From positions 1 through 64,000 of the forward strand of contig NZ_JAJQQS010000011.1 in assembly GCF_021228125.1 (NCBI RefSeq): 64,000 nucleotides of DNA. The letters run 5' to 3'. How positions within the stretch are numbered: position 1 is the first letter of the stretch; the number at the start of each line of letters is the position of its first letter. Of this stretch, positions 25,445 to 34,691 are shown piece after piece. Made by a program: the position numbers and the translations under genes. This DNA comes from Streptomyces albireticuli (lineage in GTDB: Bacteria; Actinomycetota; Actinomycetes; Streptomycetales; Streptomycetaceae). The notes under the pieces are model-generated. The model did not search any database, was not told where the DNA came from, and worked only from the letters and a program-made list of their open reading frames with translations.

Positions 25445-26908
25445 TCAGGAGGGCCAGACGAGGGACTGGAGTTCGCTGTAGGCGTGCAGGCCGAAGGAGC
25501 CGCCGTCGCGGCCGATCCCGCTCTCCTTGAACCCGCCGAACGGCGTCTCCGGGTGCCGCTGGACCGTGTTGACGCCGACGTTGCCGCTGCGCAGGCGGGC
25601 GGCGAAGGCCCAGGCGTGGGCGGTGTCGGCGCTGAAGACGTAGTCGTGGAGGCCGTACGAGGTGCCGTTGGCGATGCGTACGGCTTCTTCCTCGTCGTCG
25701 ACCGGGAGCGCGACGACGACGGGGCCGAACAGTTCCTCGCGGGCGACGGCCATGTCCGGGGTGGCGTCGGTGATGAGCGTGGGCGCGACGTAGAAGCCGG
25801 GCGCGAGGTCGGGGCGGGTGCCGCCGACGGCGATACGGGCGCCCCCCGCGCGGGCTCCGGCGATGTACGCCTCGACGCGGTCGCGCTGGGCGGCGGAGAT
25901 CAACGGGCCGACGACGGTGGAGTTATCCACAGGGTCCCCGACCGTCAGCGTCCGGGCGTAGTGTGTGAGGCCGGTGACGACCTTCTCGTACAGCGATCGA
26001 TGGACGAGGACGCGGGTCGGCGCCGTGCATATCTGCCCGCTGTGGAAGGACCAGACCGAACCGACCGCCCCGATCGCCGACTTGACCGTCTTCTCGTCGG
26101 CGTCTCCCAGGACGATGGCCGCGCCCTTGCCGCCCAGCTCCATCAGGGTGCGCTTCATCGACCTCCCCGCGGTCTCGGCGATCTGTTTTCCGACGGCGGT
26201 GGACCCGGTGAAGCTGATCATGTCGACGCCGGGGTGTTCCACGAGCGCTCGGCCCGCTTCGGGGCCCGATCCCGTGACGATGTTGAAGGCACCGTCCGGC
26301 AGGCCCGCTTCGCGGAGCAGCGGGCCGAGCGCGAGGACGCAGAGGGGATCCTGCGGTGCCGGTTTGGCGACGACGGTGTTCCCCATGGCCAGGGCGGGGG
26401 CGACCTTGCCCGCGAGATTGACGACCGGGAAGTTGTAGGAGGTGATGCAGCCGACGACGCCCACGGGGCGCCGTACCGCGGCGGCGCCGATGAGGCCGCC
26501 CGGAGCGAGCGGGCTGCCCTGGACGGGGCGTGGCGCGAGCGGGATGACGGCCGGCTCGAGCGCGCCCTGTGCGTAGCGGCGGAAGCGGTCCGCCGCCACG
26601 GGCACCTGCATGGTCGAGGTGAGGCGCAGTGTCGCGCCCGTCTCGGCCTGGAGCAGGGGTACGAGTTCGGTTTCGTGTGCGGTGATCAGATCCGCCATCC
26701 GGTCCAGTACGGCCGCGCGCTCGCGCGGTGGCGTGCGGGACCAGCCGTCCTGAGCGGCCCGCGCGGCGGTCACGGCCAGGGCGACTTCGGCGGGAGTCGC
26801 CTCCGGGGCCTCCCCGACGACCTTCTCGGTCGCCGGATTGACAACTGGATAGTGCCCTTTTTCCGGCGAGTGCCAGGTGCCGTCGATCCAGTGTCCGTAG
26901 GTGGTCAT
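25445..26908 (-). CDS. NAD(P)-dependent aldehyde dehydrogenase
   Basis: This 487-residue ALDH has SYNFPVVNLAGKVAPALAMGNTVVAKPA, FTGSTAVGKQI, the general base in LMELGGKGA, the nucleophile in SFHSGQICTAPTR, LFGPVVVALP and PFGGFKESGIGRDGG. It oxidises an aldehyde to a carboxylate, probably feeding one of the CoA ligases. Its ATG overlaps the stop of the upstream acyl-CoA dehydrogenase by 4 bp. A TTATCCACA at 25923-25931 lies within the gene and is probably incidental. Confidence 0.9.
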   Translation of the reverse strand: MTTYGHWIDGTWHSPEKGHYPVVNPATEKVVGEAPEATPAEVALAVTAARAAQDGWSRTPPRERAAVLDRMADLITAHETELVPLLQAETGATLRLTSTMQVPVAADRFRRYAQGALEPAVIPLAPRPVQGSPLAPGGLIGAAAVRRPVGVVGCITSYNFPVVNLAGKVAPALAMGNTVVAKPAPQDPLCVLALGPLLREAGLPDGAFNIVTGSGPEAGRALVEHPGVDMISFTGSTAVGKQIAETAGRSMKRTLMELGGKGAAIVLGDADEKTVKSAIGAVGSVWSFHSGQICTAPTRVLVHRSLYEKVVTGLTHYARTLTVGDPVDNSTVVGPLISAAQRDRVEAYIAGARAGGARIAVGGTRPDLAPGFYVAPTLITDATPDMAVAREELFGPVVVALPVDDEEEAVRIANGTSYGLHDYVFSADTAHAWAFAARLRSGNVGVNTVQRHPETPFGGFKESGIGRDGGSFGLHAYSELQSLVWPS

Positions 26909-28062
26909 GGGCGCGGCTCCTTCGGCAGGCCGAGCACGCGCTCGGCGATGATGGTGCGCTGGATCTCGTCCGACCCGCCGTAGATGGTGTCGGCACGGGA
27001 GAAGAGGAACCGGCTTTGCAGGGAGTCGAGTTCATAGGGACGGCCCGCGCTCCAGTCGTGCGGGCCCAGGGTGGCGGCCGGCCCGCGGACCCGCATGACC
27101 AGCTCGCCGAGCCGCTGGTGCCAGCCGCCCCAGAGCAGTTTGGCGACGCTGGGCGCTCCGCGGTCCTCCGTCACCCCGAGGGTCCGCAGGGCGTTCCAGC
27201 GCATGGTCCGAAGCTCGGCCCATTGCCGTACGAGCCGGTCGCGTGTCACCGGATCCTCTGCGGCCCCCGTCTCCAGGGCCAGCCGGAGCACCTCGGAGAG
27301 TTCGGCCGCGAAGCCGGTCTGCTGGGCGAGTGTGGAGACGCCCCGTTCGCGCCCGAGGAGGTCCATGGCGACCTTCCAGCCGTTGCCCTCGCCGCCGACG
27401 AGGTGCTCGGCCCGGGCTTCGGCGCCGTCGAGGAAGACCTCGTTGAAGTCGGCGGCCCCCGACATCTGGCGGATGGGCCGGACCTCGATCCGGCCGGGCT
27501 GGTCCATGGGTACGAGCAGGAAGGAGAGGCCGTGGTGCCGGTGGGAGTCCTCGGTGGTGCGGGCCAGCAGGAAGCACCAGTCGGCCTCGTGGGCGAGCGA
27601 GGTCCAGATCTTCTGCCCGGTGACCCGGTAGACGCCGCGCCGGTCCGGCACGGCCCGGGTCCGTAGGGAGGCGAGGTCGGAGCCCGCGCCGGGTTCGCTG
27701 TATCCCTGGCACCAGAGCTCCTCGCCGCGGGCGATCGCGGGCAGGAAGCGGGTGCGCTGGGCCGCGTCGCCGTGGGCCAGGAGGGTGGGGGCGAGGAGTT
27801 GCTCGCCCATGTGACCGAGGCGGGCGGGGGCCCGCGCCCGGGCGTATTCCTCGGCCCAGACGACCTGGCCGGTCAGGGTGGTGGTGCGGTTGCCGTAAGT
27901 GCCGTGGGCGGGGTCCCAGCCGAGGCCGATCCAGCCGCCGGCGCCGAGCCGGCGCTCCCAGGCGCGGCCGTCGGGGGCCGGATCGGTGGCGAGGTGGCGG
28001 GTGAGCCAGTCGCGGGCCTCCTCCCGGAGCGCCTCGTCCTGTGGCCCGAATGCGAAGTCCAC
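26905..28062 (-). CDS. acyl-CoA dehydrogenase (FadE, alpha/catalytic type)
   Basis: This 385-residue dehydrogenase has WCQGYSEPGAGSDLASLRTRA, YRVTGQKIWTSLAHEADWCFLLART and the C-terminal GGSDEIQRTIIAERVLGLPK. This is the larger, FadE26/FadE29-like type that usually pairs with a FadE28-like subunit; a subunit of that type is encoded at 13228. The start is GTG 28062 with GAGAG upstream. It is the middle gene of an SDR-FadE-ALDH operon, 21 bp after the SDR and overlapping the ALDH. Confidence 0.85.
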   Translation of the reverse strand: MDFAFGPQDEALREEARDWLTRHLATDPAPDGRAWERRLGAGGWIGLGWDPAHGTYGNRTTTLTGQVVWAEEYARARAPARLGHMGEQLLAPTLLAHGDAAQRTRFLPAIARGEELWCQGYSEPGAGSDLASLRTRAVPDRRGVYRVTGQKIWTSLAHEADWCFLLARTTEDSHRHHGLSFLLVPMDQPGRIEVRPIRQMSGAADFNEVFLDGAEARAEHLVGGEGNGWKVAMDLLGRERGVSTLAQQTGFAAELSEVLRLALETGAAEDPVTRDRLVRQWAELRTMRWNALRTLGVTEDRGAPSVAKLLWGGWHQRLGELVMRVRGPAATLGPHDWSAGRPYELDSLQSRFLFSRADTIYGGSDEIQRTIIAERVLGLPKEPRP

Positions 28063-28083
28063 GCGCTTCTCGCTCTCTGCCCG

Positions 28084-29004
28084 TCAGGCGTCGGGGTGTT
28101 CTCCGGACGGTTTCGGCCCGTTCGAGCCGGTCGCGGCCTGCGGGCGGCCGAGCAGGGGCATCGGGTCGGTGCCGACGGTGCCGGGGAGGAGGTCGGCGAT
28201 CCGCTCCGGGGTCCAGGTTCCGTCCGCGTAGGCGGCGCGGATTTCGCGGGGCTGGGCCCATACGGCGATCTTGGGGCCGGCGACGGTGTACACCTGTCCG
28301 GTGACCCCGTCGTCGTGGGCGCGATCGCTCAGCAGGTAGACGACCAGAGGAGCGACGTCCTCGGGTTCACCGATCTCGGTCAGTTCCATGGGCACGTTGG
28401 CGGACATGCGCGTACGGGCCACGGGGGCGACGCAGTTGGCCGTGACGCCGTACTTGGCGAGGCCCAGGGCCGCGCTGCGGACGAGGGAGATCACGCCGCC
28501 TTTGGCGGCGGCGTAGTTGGCCTGGGAGACGCTGCCCTGGTGGCTTCCGCTGGTGAAGCCGATGAGGGTACCGTGCCGTTGCCGGCGCATGGCGGCGGAG
28601 GCGGCCCGGAAGACGGTGAAGGTGCCCTTGAGGTGGGTGGCGACGACGGGGTCCCATTCCTCCTCGGTCATGTTGAAGAGCATGCGCTCCCGCAGGATCC
28701 CGGCGACGCACACCACCCCGTCGATCCGTCCGTAGCGAGTCAGGGCCGTGTCGACGACGCGGTGCCCCCCGGCCATCGTGGAGATGTCGTCCGCGAGGGC
28801 CACGGCCGTGCCGCCGGCGGCCTCGATCTCCTTGACCACGGCGGTGGCGATGTCGCTGGTCGGTTCTCCTCCGTCGAGGGAGACGCCGTAGTCGTTGACG
28901 ACGACCCGGGCTCCTTCCGCGGCGCAGGCGAGGGCGACGGCCCGTCCGATGCCGCGGCCCGCCCCCGTGACGGCGACGACCTTGTCGGCCAAGAAGTTCC
29001 CCAC
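28084..29004 (-). CDS. SDR dehydrogenase (17-beta-HSD4/Hsd4A-like)
   Basis: This 306-residue short-chain dehydrogenase has TGAGRGIGRA for NAD(P), ADDIS, catalytic Ser in GFTSGSHQG, Tyr-Lys in NYAAAKGG, and a longer C-terminus resembling the dehydrogenase domain of MFE-2. Such enzymes oxidise 3-hydroxyacyl-CoAs of steroid side chains or ring fragments. The start is GTG 29004. A cluster operator sits 21 bp upstream. Confidence 0.85.
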   Translation of the reverse strand: MGNFLADKVVAVTGAGRGIGRAVALACAAEGARVVVNDYGVSLDGGEPTSDIATAVVKEIEAAGGTAVALADDISTMAGGHRVVDTALTRYGRIDGVVCVAGILRERMLFNMTEEEWDPVVATHLKGTFTVFRAASAAMRRQRHGTLIGFTSGSHQGSVSQANYAAAKGGVISLVRSAALGLAKYGVTANCVAPVARTRMSANVPMELTEIGEPEDVAPLVVYLLSDRAHDDGVTGQVYTVAGPKIAVWAQPREIRAAYADGTWTPERIADLLPGTVGTDPMPLLGRPQAATGSNGPKPSGEHPDA

Positions 29005-29024
29005 GCGGCACCCCTCCCCATCAC

Positions 29025-29039
29025 CTGACGGACCGTTAG
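29025..29039. promoter_or_regulatory. cluster operator between the SDR and cyclase genes
   Basis: CTGACGGACCGTTAG, followed by ATT, matches 9 of 10 arm positions in the divergent promoter region. Confidence 0.7.
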
Positions 29040-29101
29040 ATTTTTGAGCAGAGTGGGCGTGGGCACAAGCCCCGCACGACCTCCGATCCGGAAGGGATCA
29101 C

Positions 29102-30028
29102 ATGCCGCTGCCGCCGGAATTCCACGAGATCGCCAAACGAGTCAACAACTGGGGCCGTTGGGGAGACGACGATGAGATCGGCACGCTCAACCTCGTCACG
29201 AGAACGGTTGTCCGCGACGCCGCCGCGACCGTACGGACCGGCCGCCGAGTCCCCCTGGCGGTGCCCTTACGGCAGGACGGGGTGCAGACCGGGCTGATCC
29301 CGGGCAGGGTGAACCCCCTGCACACGATGATCGCCGTCAATCAGGAGATGTTCGGCCCGGACACCGTCGCCACGAGCGACGACGCCGTGACGATGGGGCT
29401 CCAGGCGGGGACGCACTGGGACGCCCTACCGCACGTCTCGCACGGCGGGCGGCTCTACAACGGGCGCCCGGCGAGCTCGGTCACCGGGCACGGACGGGCG
29501 GCCCACAGCGGGATCCAGACGGTCCGGCACCTCGTCTCCCGCGGCGTTCTGCTCGACGTGGCCCGCGCCCGGGGAGCCGAGCGGCTCGACGCCGGCCATA
29601 TCGTCACCCCCGAGGATCTCGACGCGGCGGAAGAGCTGGCCGGGGTCGCCGTGCGGTCCGGAGACGTCGTTCTCGTCAGAACCGGCCAGATCCAGCGGTA
29701 TCTGGCGGGCGACAGAGAGGCGTACGGCTATCCGTCGCCCGGACTGTCGATCCGTACGCCGGAGTGGTTCCACGCGCGTGACGTCGCCGCCGTCGCCAAC
29801 GACACGCTGACCTTCGAGATCGTCCCGCCGGAGATCGACGGCCTGTGGCTCCCGGTGCACGCGCTCCACCTGGTCGAGATGGGGATGCTCCAGGGCCAGA
29901 ACTGGGATCTGGAGGAATTGTCGGCGGCCTGCGCCGAGGAGGGGCGTCACGCCTTCCTGCTGACCGCCACACCCGAACCCTTCGTGGGTGGCGTGGGATC
30001 CCCGGTCGCGCCCGTGGCGATCCTCTGA
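29102..30028 (+). CDS. cyclase-family metal-dependent hydrolase
   Basis: This 308-residue protein of the cyclase/kynurenine-formamidase superfamily has the metal-binding motif QAGTHWDALPHVSHGG, with the family's H-x-G-T-H-x-D reduced to Q-x-G-T-H-x-D. It also has RSGDVVLVRTGQ and LPVHALHLVEMGMLQGQNWDLEELSAACAEEGRHAFLLTATPEPFVGGVGSPVAPVAIL near the end. Members hydrolyse or cyclise small amides, lactones or CoA-derived products; the substrate is unknown. It is divergent from the SDR operon under a shared operator. Confidence 0.8.
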   Translation: MPLPPEFHEIAKRVNNWGRWGDDDEIGTLNLVTRTVVRDAAATVRTGRRVPLAVPLRQDGVQTGLIPGRVNPLHTMIAVNQEMFGPDTVATSDDAVTMGLQAGTHWDALPHVSHGGRLYNGRPASSVTGHGRAAHSGIQTVRHLVSRGVLLDVARARGAERLDAGHIVTPEDLDAAEELAGVAVRSGDVVLVRTGQIQRYLAGDREAYGYPSPGLSIRTPEWFHARDVAAVANDTLTFEIVPPEIDGLWLPVHALHLVEMGMLQGQNWDLEELSAACAEEGRHAFLLTATPEPFVGGVGSPVAPVAIL

Positions 30029-30286
30029 CCGGACTCCGGACCCTCGGGGCCGGCGGACCCACGACAGGACGAGCAGGCGGCGACGCGCCGATGCGCACCC
30101 CGAGCACGGCACCGCACGTCGCCGCCGGCTCCGGCGCAGTAGCCCTGTACGCGCCGGACCGCGACCCGCACTCGCCAAGGCAGCCCAGTACGAACGGGCC
30201 TCTCGACGTCCCCTCGCAACGAATCGCTGCGTCCAAGGGTGATCACGTGGACACTTCACGTCAACACCTGGTCTGGACTTTGTCGA

Positions 30287-30763
30287 CTAAGCCCTATTTG
30301 TCACGGCGCGCGGGGCCTCGAAAGCGCCGACCCAGGAGGCGGCGCCACGATCGACCTCGCACCAGATGCGCTTACCGCTGCCCTCGGGCTGCCAGCCCCA
30401 GCGGTCGGCCAGGCCGTCCACCAGCTCCAGGCCACGGCCGCCGGTGTCATCACCCTCGGCACGCCGTCGGCGGGGCGGGCGGGAGCTGATGTCGGCGACC
30501 TCGACCCGGACCGTGCCCGCGCAGTACTCGGCGGCGCCGGCGGGCCCCCCCACGTCCGGGAAGAGCATGCGCAGGACGGCGGGACAGCCGGTGTGCACCA
30601 CGGCGTTGGTGACCAGCTCCGAGATCAGCAGGATGAGCGTCTCCGCCAGGGGCTCGTCGACACCTATCCCGGAACCCGCGAGGCGCGACCTCGCCCACTT
30701 GCGAGCCCGCCCCACTTCCGCGGGGTCGGCCCGGACCTCCATCTGCATCTGAAGCACCTGCAC
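30287..30763 (-). CDS. RsbW/SpoIIAB-like ATP-binding protein (anti-sigma or regulatory kinase)
   Basis: This 158-residue HATPase_c_2 protein has the N-box ISELVTNAVVHTG, VRVEVADISSR and the G-box GGRGLELVDGLADRWGW. These single-domain proteins bind sigma or anti-anti-sigma factors or act in streptomycete development (WhiJ/AbaA-type clusters). No partner gene lies beside it. The 30029-30286 gap downstream shows no gene. Confidence 0.85.
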   Translation of the reverse strand: MQVLQMQMEVRADPAEVGRARKWARSRLAGSGIGVDEPLAETLILLISELVTNAVVHTGCPAVLRMLFPDVGGPAGAAEYCAGTVRVEVADISSRPPRRRRAEGDDTGGRGLELVDGLADRWGWQPEGSGKRIWCEVDRGAASWVGAFEAPRAVTNRA

Positions 30764-30898
30764 CGCTCACACCATCCGAACCGGCGGACACAACGCCTCG
30801 CGTCTCCGAAGGGTCACGGAACGTGATCCCTTTCCAAGACAGCATGGTTGACGCTCAGTCACCCCAACAAGCGCTTCGGGCATATTCCGGCGCAAAGG

Positions 30899-30917
30899 AG
30901 TATGCGTACTGCATACT
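30899..30917. promoter_or_regulatory. perfect inverted repeat upstream of the RsbW-like gene
   Basis: AGTATGC-GTACT-GCATACT has 7-bp arms and is AT-rich for this genome, ~136 bp upstream of the RsbW-like start. It looks like a regulator site. The rest of 30764-31176 has no gene I can support. Confidence 0.55.
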
Positions 30918-31176
30918 GTGCGACGCGCGCTGCGGAGACTCGAACATCGGGGGACCACGGGCCCCGTTCCGACACGAGTGCCAGACATTTTCCCGCCCGG
31001 CGCCGCCACATGGACAACACCCGGCTCGCTGCGCCTCTGAACCACTCGCATCCAAGGGAGAGTACCGGAGGGCGAGGCCGACTCCGCCCAGTAACGAGTA
31101 ACGCGCAGGACACAGCCTGATATCGACGGCCTGTGATGGGTTATGTATGACATGCCCGGCATTTCACCCATGCCGA

Positions 31177-32220
31177 TTACAGGGCGACATTGTCTCCTCC
31201 CAAACCTCCGGCCAAAACATCTGAGGGGGTTTCCGAGGGGCCACTCATGAGCAGCATGTTCGCCAGGAATTCCTCGCCTTCGGCAACCGATTGCCACTCA
31301 CCCGCGTGAATCCAAGCGCGTTTGAGATGCAGATGGACATCGACTTCCCAGGTGAAGCCCAGGCCCCCATACACTTGCAGACAGTCACTGGCGTTGCGGA
31401 TAGCAGCACTGTCCGCAAGCAGTTTGGCGCCGGCGATCTCGGCCGGATCCCCGGTGACCGAGGCCGCGTAAACGCTCACGCGAGCGAGTTCCGCGCGTAC
31501 GTGCATATCGGCACAGAGGTGTTGGACGGCTTGGAAGGCTCCGACGGGCCGGCCGAACTGGAAGCGGTGACGGGCGTGCTCGACGGCCATCTCCACGGTG
31601 CGGCGGGCGCTGCCCAGTTGCTGTGCGGCGGTCAGCAAAGTCGCTTCCCGATGCAGCCGACTCGCATCGGCGGTCACTTCAAGTGAGCTTCCCCCCAAGG
31701 GTGGAGGGAAGTCACGCACCCGGTGCAGGGGTGTCGCCGGGTCCACGGACCGGAGGGGGGTCGCGCCCAGGGCGTCCGGGCCGTTTCCCTCCCCGGGGGT
31801 CAGTGCCCGGGCGGTGGCGCCGTCGAGAAGCAGCACGGCGTCGGCACCGGCCAGGTGGGCGACGACGCCGGGGCGGTCCAGGCCCGTGACGATCCGGCGG
31901 CCCTCGGCGGCGCCGGGCACCAGGCCCGCCGCGAGGTGGGTGGTGGCCAGTGGGCCGGGCAGCAGGGCCCGCCCCGCCTCCTCGAAGAGGAGCACGGCCT
32001 CCGGTAGTCCGAGGCCCGCCCCGCCGTCGCGTTCGGGCAGTCTCAGGGCGAAGAGACCGGCGTCCCCGAGCGCCGTCCAGAGCTCGCGGCCGGGCCGGGC
32101 GGCGGTCCGCGCGTCGCCGTCCACCAAGGCGCGCAACCGCTCGCGGGGGAACCGCGCGGCGAGGAGCTCACGCATTCCCGCCTGGAGCGCGCGCTGGTCG
32201 CCGGTCAGCCGGAAGTCCAT
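31177..32220 (-). CDS. acyl-CoA dehydrogenase, ChsE1/FadE28-like subunit
   Basis: This 347-residue protein is short for an acyl-CoA dehydrogenase. It has HRFQFGRPVGAFQAVQH and CLQVYGGLGFTWEVDVHLHLKRAW, but no alpha-type substrate loop. It starts 2 bases after the stop of a 389-residue dehydrogenase. Lengths and order match ChsE1-ChsE2 (FadE28-FadE29), an alpha2beta2 enzyme where one FAD site is built from both subunits (known for M. tuberculosis). The substrate here is inferred to be a branched or cyclic acyl-CoA. Confidence 0.85.
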   Translation of the reverse strand: MDFRLTGDQRALQAGMRELLAARFPRERLRALVDGDARTAARPGRELWTALGDAGLFALRLPERDGGAGLGLPEAVLLFEEAGRALLPGPLATTHLAAGLVPGAAEGRRIVTGLDRPGVVAHLAGADAVLLLDGATARALTPGEGNGPDALGATPLRSVDPATPLHRVRDFPPPLGGSSLEVTADASRLHREATLLTAAQQLGSARRTVEMAVEHARHRFQFGRPVGAFQAVQHLCADMHVRAELARVSVYAASVTGDPAEIAGAKLLADSAAIRNASDCLQVYGGLGFTWEVDVHLHLKRAWIHAGEWQSVAEGEEFLANMLLMSGPSETPSDVLAGGLGGDNVAL

Positions 32221-32222
32221 GG

Positions 32223-33392
32223 TCACCGCGCCTTGGGAAGGCCGAGGACGCGCTCGGCGACGATGTTCCGCTGGATCTGCGAGGTCCCCGCGGCGATCGT
32301 GTAGGAGAGCGAGGAGAGGCGGTCCGCGGTCCACTCCCGGCCGCCGTCGAGGGAGTCGGGGCCGAGGACCTCGGCGGCGGCCTCGTAGAGCTCCTGGCGG
32401 GCGTGGGAGTAGCGCAGCTTGAAGACGGAGCCCGCGGTGCCCGGCACACCGCCGCGGCCGCTGTGCGGGGCGTGCTCGGCCTCGCTCACGTTCCACCGGG
32501 TCAGCCGCCACAGCGCCGAGAACTCGGCGTTCAGGCGGCCGAGGCGACGGCGCAGGACGGCGTCGTCCCAGCGGCCGTTCTCCCGGGCCGCGCGGGCGAG
32601 GCGGGTCAGTGTGCGGCGGCAGGCGACGACCTCTCCGGCGAAGGCGGTGCCGCGCTCGAAGGACAGGGTGACCATGGTGACGCGCCAGCCGTCGTTCTCG
32701 GCGCCCAGGCGGTGGGTGACGGGCACGCGGACGTCGTCGAGGAAGACCTCGGCGAATTCCGTGGAGCCCGCGAGGGTCCGCAGCGGGCGCACGGTGACAC
32801 CGGGGGCGTCCATGGGCATGGCGAGCCAGGAGAGGCCCCGGTGCCGGGACGCCGCCGGGTCCGTGCGGACGAGGAGTTCGCACCAGTCGGCGACCTCGGC
32901 GTGCGAGGTCCACAGTTTGCTGCCGGTGACGGCGTAGGAGTCGCCGTCCCGGACGGCCCTGGTGCGGAGGGCGGCGAGGTCGGAGCCGGCCTCGGGTTCG
33001 GAGAAACCCTGGCACCAGATCTCGTCACCGCGCAGGATCGGCGGCAGCCAGCGGGACCGCTGCTCGGCGGTGCCCTCCGCCGCGATGGTGGGGCCGGCGT
33101 GGAGCAGGCCGACGAAGTTGGCGCCGACGTAGGGCGCGCCCGCCTGTTCCGTCTCCTCCAGGAAGATCAGGTGCTGGGTGGGGGTGGCGCCTCGGCCGCC
33201 GGCGTCGGCGGGCCAGTGCAGCCCGGCGTATCCGGCGTCGTGGAGGGCGCGCTGCCAGGCGCGGTCGTAGGCCCGTCGGCCGGGCCAGTCCGTGGCGGCG
33301 GGCTCGGGCGGCAGCGTGGGAAGGACCTCCCTCAGCCACGCGCGGAGCCGGTGCCGGAATTCCTCCTCCTCAAGGGTCTCGGAAAGGTCCAT
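32223..33392 (-). CDS. acyl-CoA dehydrogenase, ChsE2/FadE29-like subunit
   Basis: This 389-residue protein has WCQGFSEPEAGSDLAALRTRA, YAVTGSKLWTSHAEVADWC, LGAENDGWRVTMVTLSFERG and IAAGTSQIQRNIVAERVLGLPK. It is the likely catalytic partner of the 347-residue subunit encoded 2 bp downstream. ATG 33392 follows the amidohydrolase stop by 4 bp, so the three genes form one operon. Confidence 0.85.
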   Translation of the reverse strand: MDLSETLEEEEFRHRLRAWLREVLPTLPPEPAATDWPGRRAYDRAWQRALHDAGYAGLHWPADAGGRGATPTQHLIFLEETEQAGAPYVGANFVGLLHAGPTIAAEGTAEQRSRWLPPILRGDEIWCQGFSEPEAGSDLAALRTRAVRDGDSYAVTGSKLWTSHAEVADWCELLVRTDPAASRHRGLSWLAMPMDAPGVTVRPLRTLAGSTEFAEVFLDDVRVPVTHRLGAENDGWRVTMVTLSFERGTAFAGEVVACRRTLTRLARAARENGRWDDAVLRRRLGRLNAEFSALWRLTRWNVSEAEHAPHSGRGGVPGTAGSVFKLRYSHARQELYEAAAEVLGPDSLDGGREWTADRLSSLSYTIAAGTSQIQRNIVAERVLGLPKAR

Positions 33393-33396
33393 GCCG

Positions 33397-34596
33397 TCAG
33401 GCGCCCGTCCGGTCGAGATCCAGGCCGAGCATGCGGATCGCGTTGCCCCGCATGAGTTTGTGGACGGTCTCGTCGTCGAGTCCCCGCACATGGTCGAGGG
33501 CTACTTCCCGGGTGTGCGGGAAGGTCGAGTCGACGTGCGGATAGTCGGTCTCGAAGGTGGCGTTGTCGCGGCCCACGACGTCCAGTGAGGCGACCCCGTG
33601 CCGGTCGCGGAAGAAGCAGCAGAAGATCTGCCGGTAGTAGTAGGTGGAGGGGGGTTCCGGGATCAGATCGCGCACTCCGCCCCAGGCGCGGTGTTCCCGC
33701 CATACGTCGTCGGCGCGTTCGAGCGCGTAGGGAATCCACCCCATCTGGCCTTCGCTGTAGGCGAGTTTGAGGCGGGGAAAGCGCACGAGGACTCCGCTGA
33801 AAAGGAAATCCGCCATCGAGGCCATGGCGTTGTTGAAGGACAGCGTCGCCTGTACGGCCACGGGGGCGTCCGGGGAGGCCGCGGGCATCTGCGAGGACGA
33901 GCCGATGTGCATGTTGACGACGGTGGCCGTCTCCTGGCAGGCGGCGAAGAAGGGGTCCCAGTAGCCGGAGTGGATGCTGGGCAGGCCCAGGTGGGTGGGG
34001 ATCTCGCTGAAGGTCACGGCCCGGACGCCCCGGGCGGCGTTGCGCCGGATCTCGGTGACGGCGAGGTCGACGTCCCACAGGGGGATGAGGCAGAGGGGGA
34101 TCAGCCGGCCGCCGCTGTCACCGCACCATTCCTCGACCATCCAGTCGTTGTAGGCGCGCACGCAGGCGAGCGCGACGTCCTTGTCCCGCGCCTCCGCGAA
34201 GGTCTGGCCGCAGAAGCGGGGGAAGGTGGGGAAGCACAGGGACGCCTCCACATGGTTGAGGTCCATGTCCTTCAGCCGCTCCACGGGGTCCCAGCAGCCG
34301 GGCCGCATCTCGGCGCGGGTGATGCCCTCCAGGGTCATCTCGTCGCGGTCGAAGCCGACGGCGGCGATGTTGCGCTTGTACGGGAAGGCGAGGTCCTCGT
34401 AGACCCACCAGTCGGCGGGCGGGCCGTCGGGGTCCATGGTGGTGACGTACTTCCCGCCGGTGTAGCGGAGTTCGCCGATGCCGGTGGTCAGCGCGCGGGG
34501 TCCGCGGTCTCGGTAGCGGGCGGGCAGCCAGGTGGCGAAGAGGTGGGCCGGCTCGATCACATGGTCGTCGACACTGACGATGCGCGGCAGTTCCAC
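33397..34596 (-). CDS. amidohydrolase-2 (ACMSD-like) family metal-dependent hydrolase
   Basis: This 399-residue TIM-barrel protein has the N-terminal metal motif SVDDHVIEP, CFPTFPRFCGQ, VVNMHIGSS, MGWIPYALERADDVW and the distal FETDYPHVDSTFPH with its conserved aspartate. The family includes decarboxylases and C-C or ring hydrolases. It might open a ring or decarboxylate an intermediate, but the reaction cannot be assigned. GTG 34596 is chosen because GGAGGGG lies 4 bases upstream. It heads the amidohydrolase-FadE-FadE operon behind a perfect operator. Confidence 0.85.
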   Translation of the reverse strand: MELPRIVSVDDHVIEPAHLFATWLPARYRDRGPRALTTGIGELRYTGGKYVTTMDPDGPPADWWVYEDLAFPYKRNIAAVGFDRDEMTLEGITRAEMRPGCWDPVERLKDMDLNHVEASLCFPTFPRFCGQTFAEARDKDVALACVRAYNDWMVEEWCGDSGGRLIPLCLIPLWDVDLAVTEIRRNAARGVRAVTFSEIPTHLGLPSIHSGYWDPFFAACQETATVVNMHIGSSSQMPAASPDAPVAVQATLSFNNAMASMADFLFSGVLVRFPRLKLAYSEGQMGWIPYALERADDVWREHRAWGGVRDLIPEPPSTYYYRQIFCCFFRDRHGVASLDVVGRDNATFETDYPHVDSTFPHTREVALDHVRGLDDETVHKLMRGNAIRMLGLDLDRTGA

Positions 34597-34613
34597 GGCA
34601 CCCCTCCAAGAAT

Positions 34614-34628
34614 CTGACGAAACGTCAG
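34614..34628. promoter_or_regulatory. perfect cluster operator, amidohydrolase side
   Basis: CTGACGAAACGTCAG. On the minus strand it is followed by ATT. It lies 17 bp upstream of the GTG start. Confidence 0.8.
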
Positions 34629-34691
34629 TTCCGAGGCTAGTCCCGGCCCCCTGGACCGACAAGGCGCGGCGCCCTACGCTTCCCGCCCCAC

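Noticed and set aside
25923..25931. DnaA box TTATCCACA
   Set aside because: Lies inside the ALDH coding sequence and is single; probably chance.
30823..31120. Small frames in the gap between the RsbW-like and FadE genes
   Set aside because: Overlapping frames on both strands, no RBS, no recognisable domain; treated as regulatory DNA.
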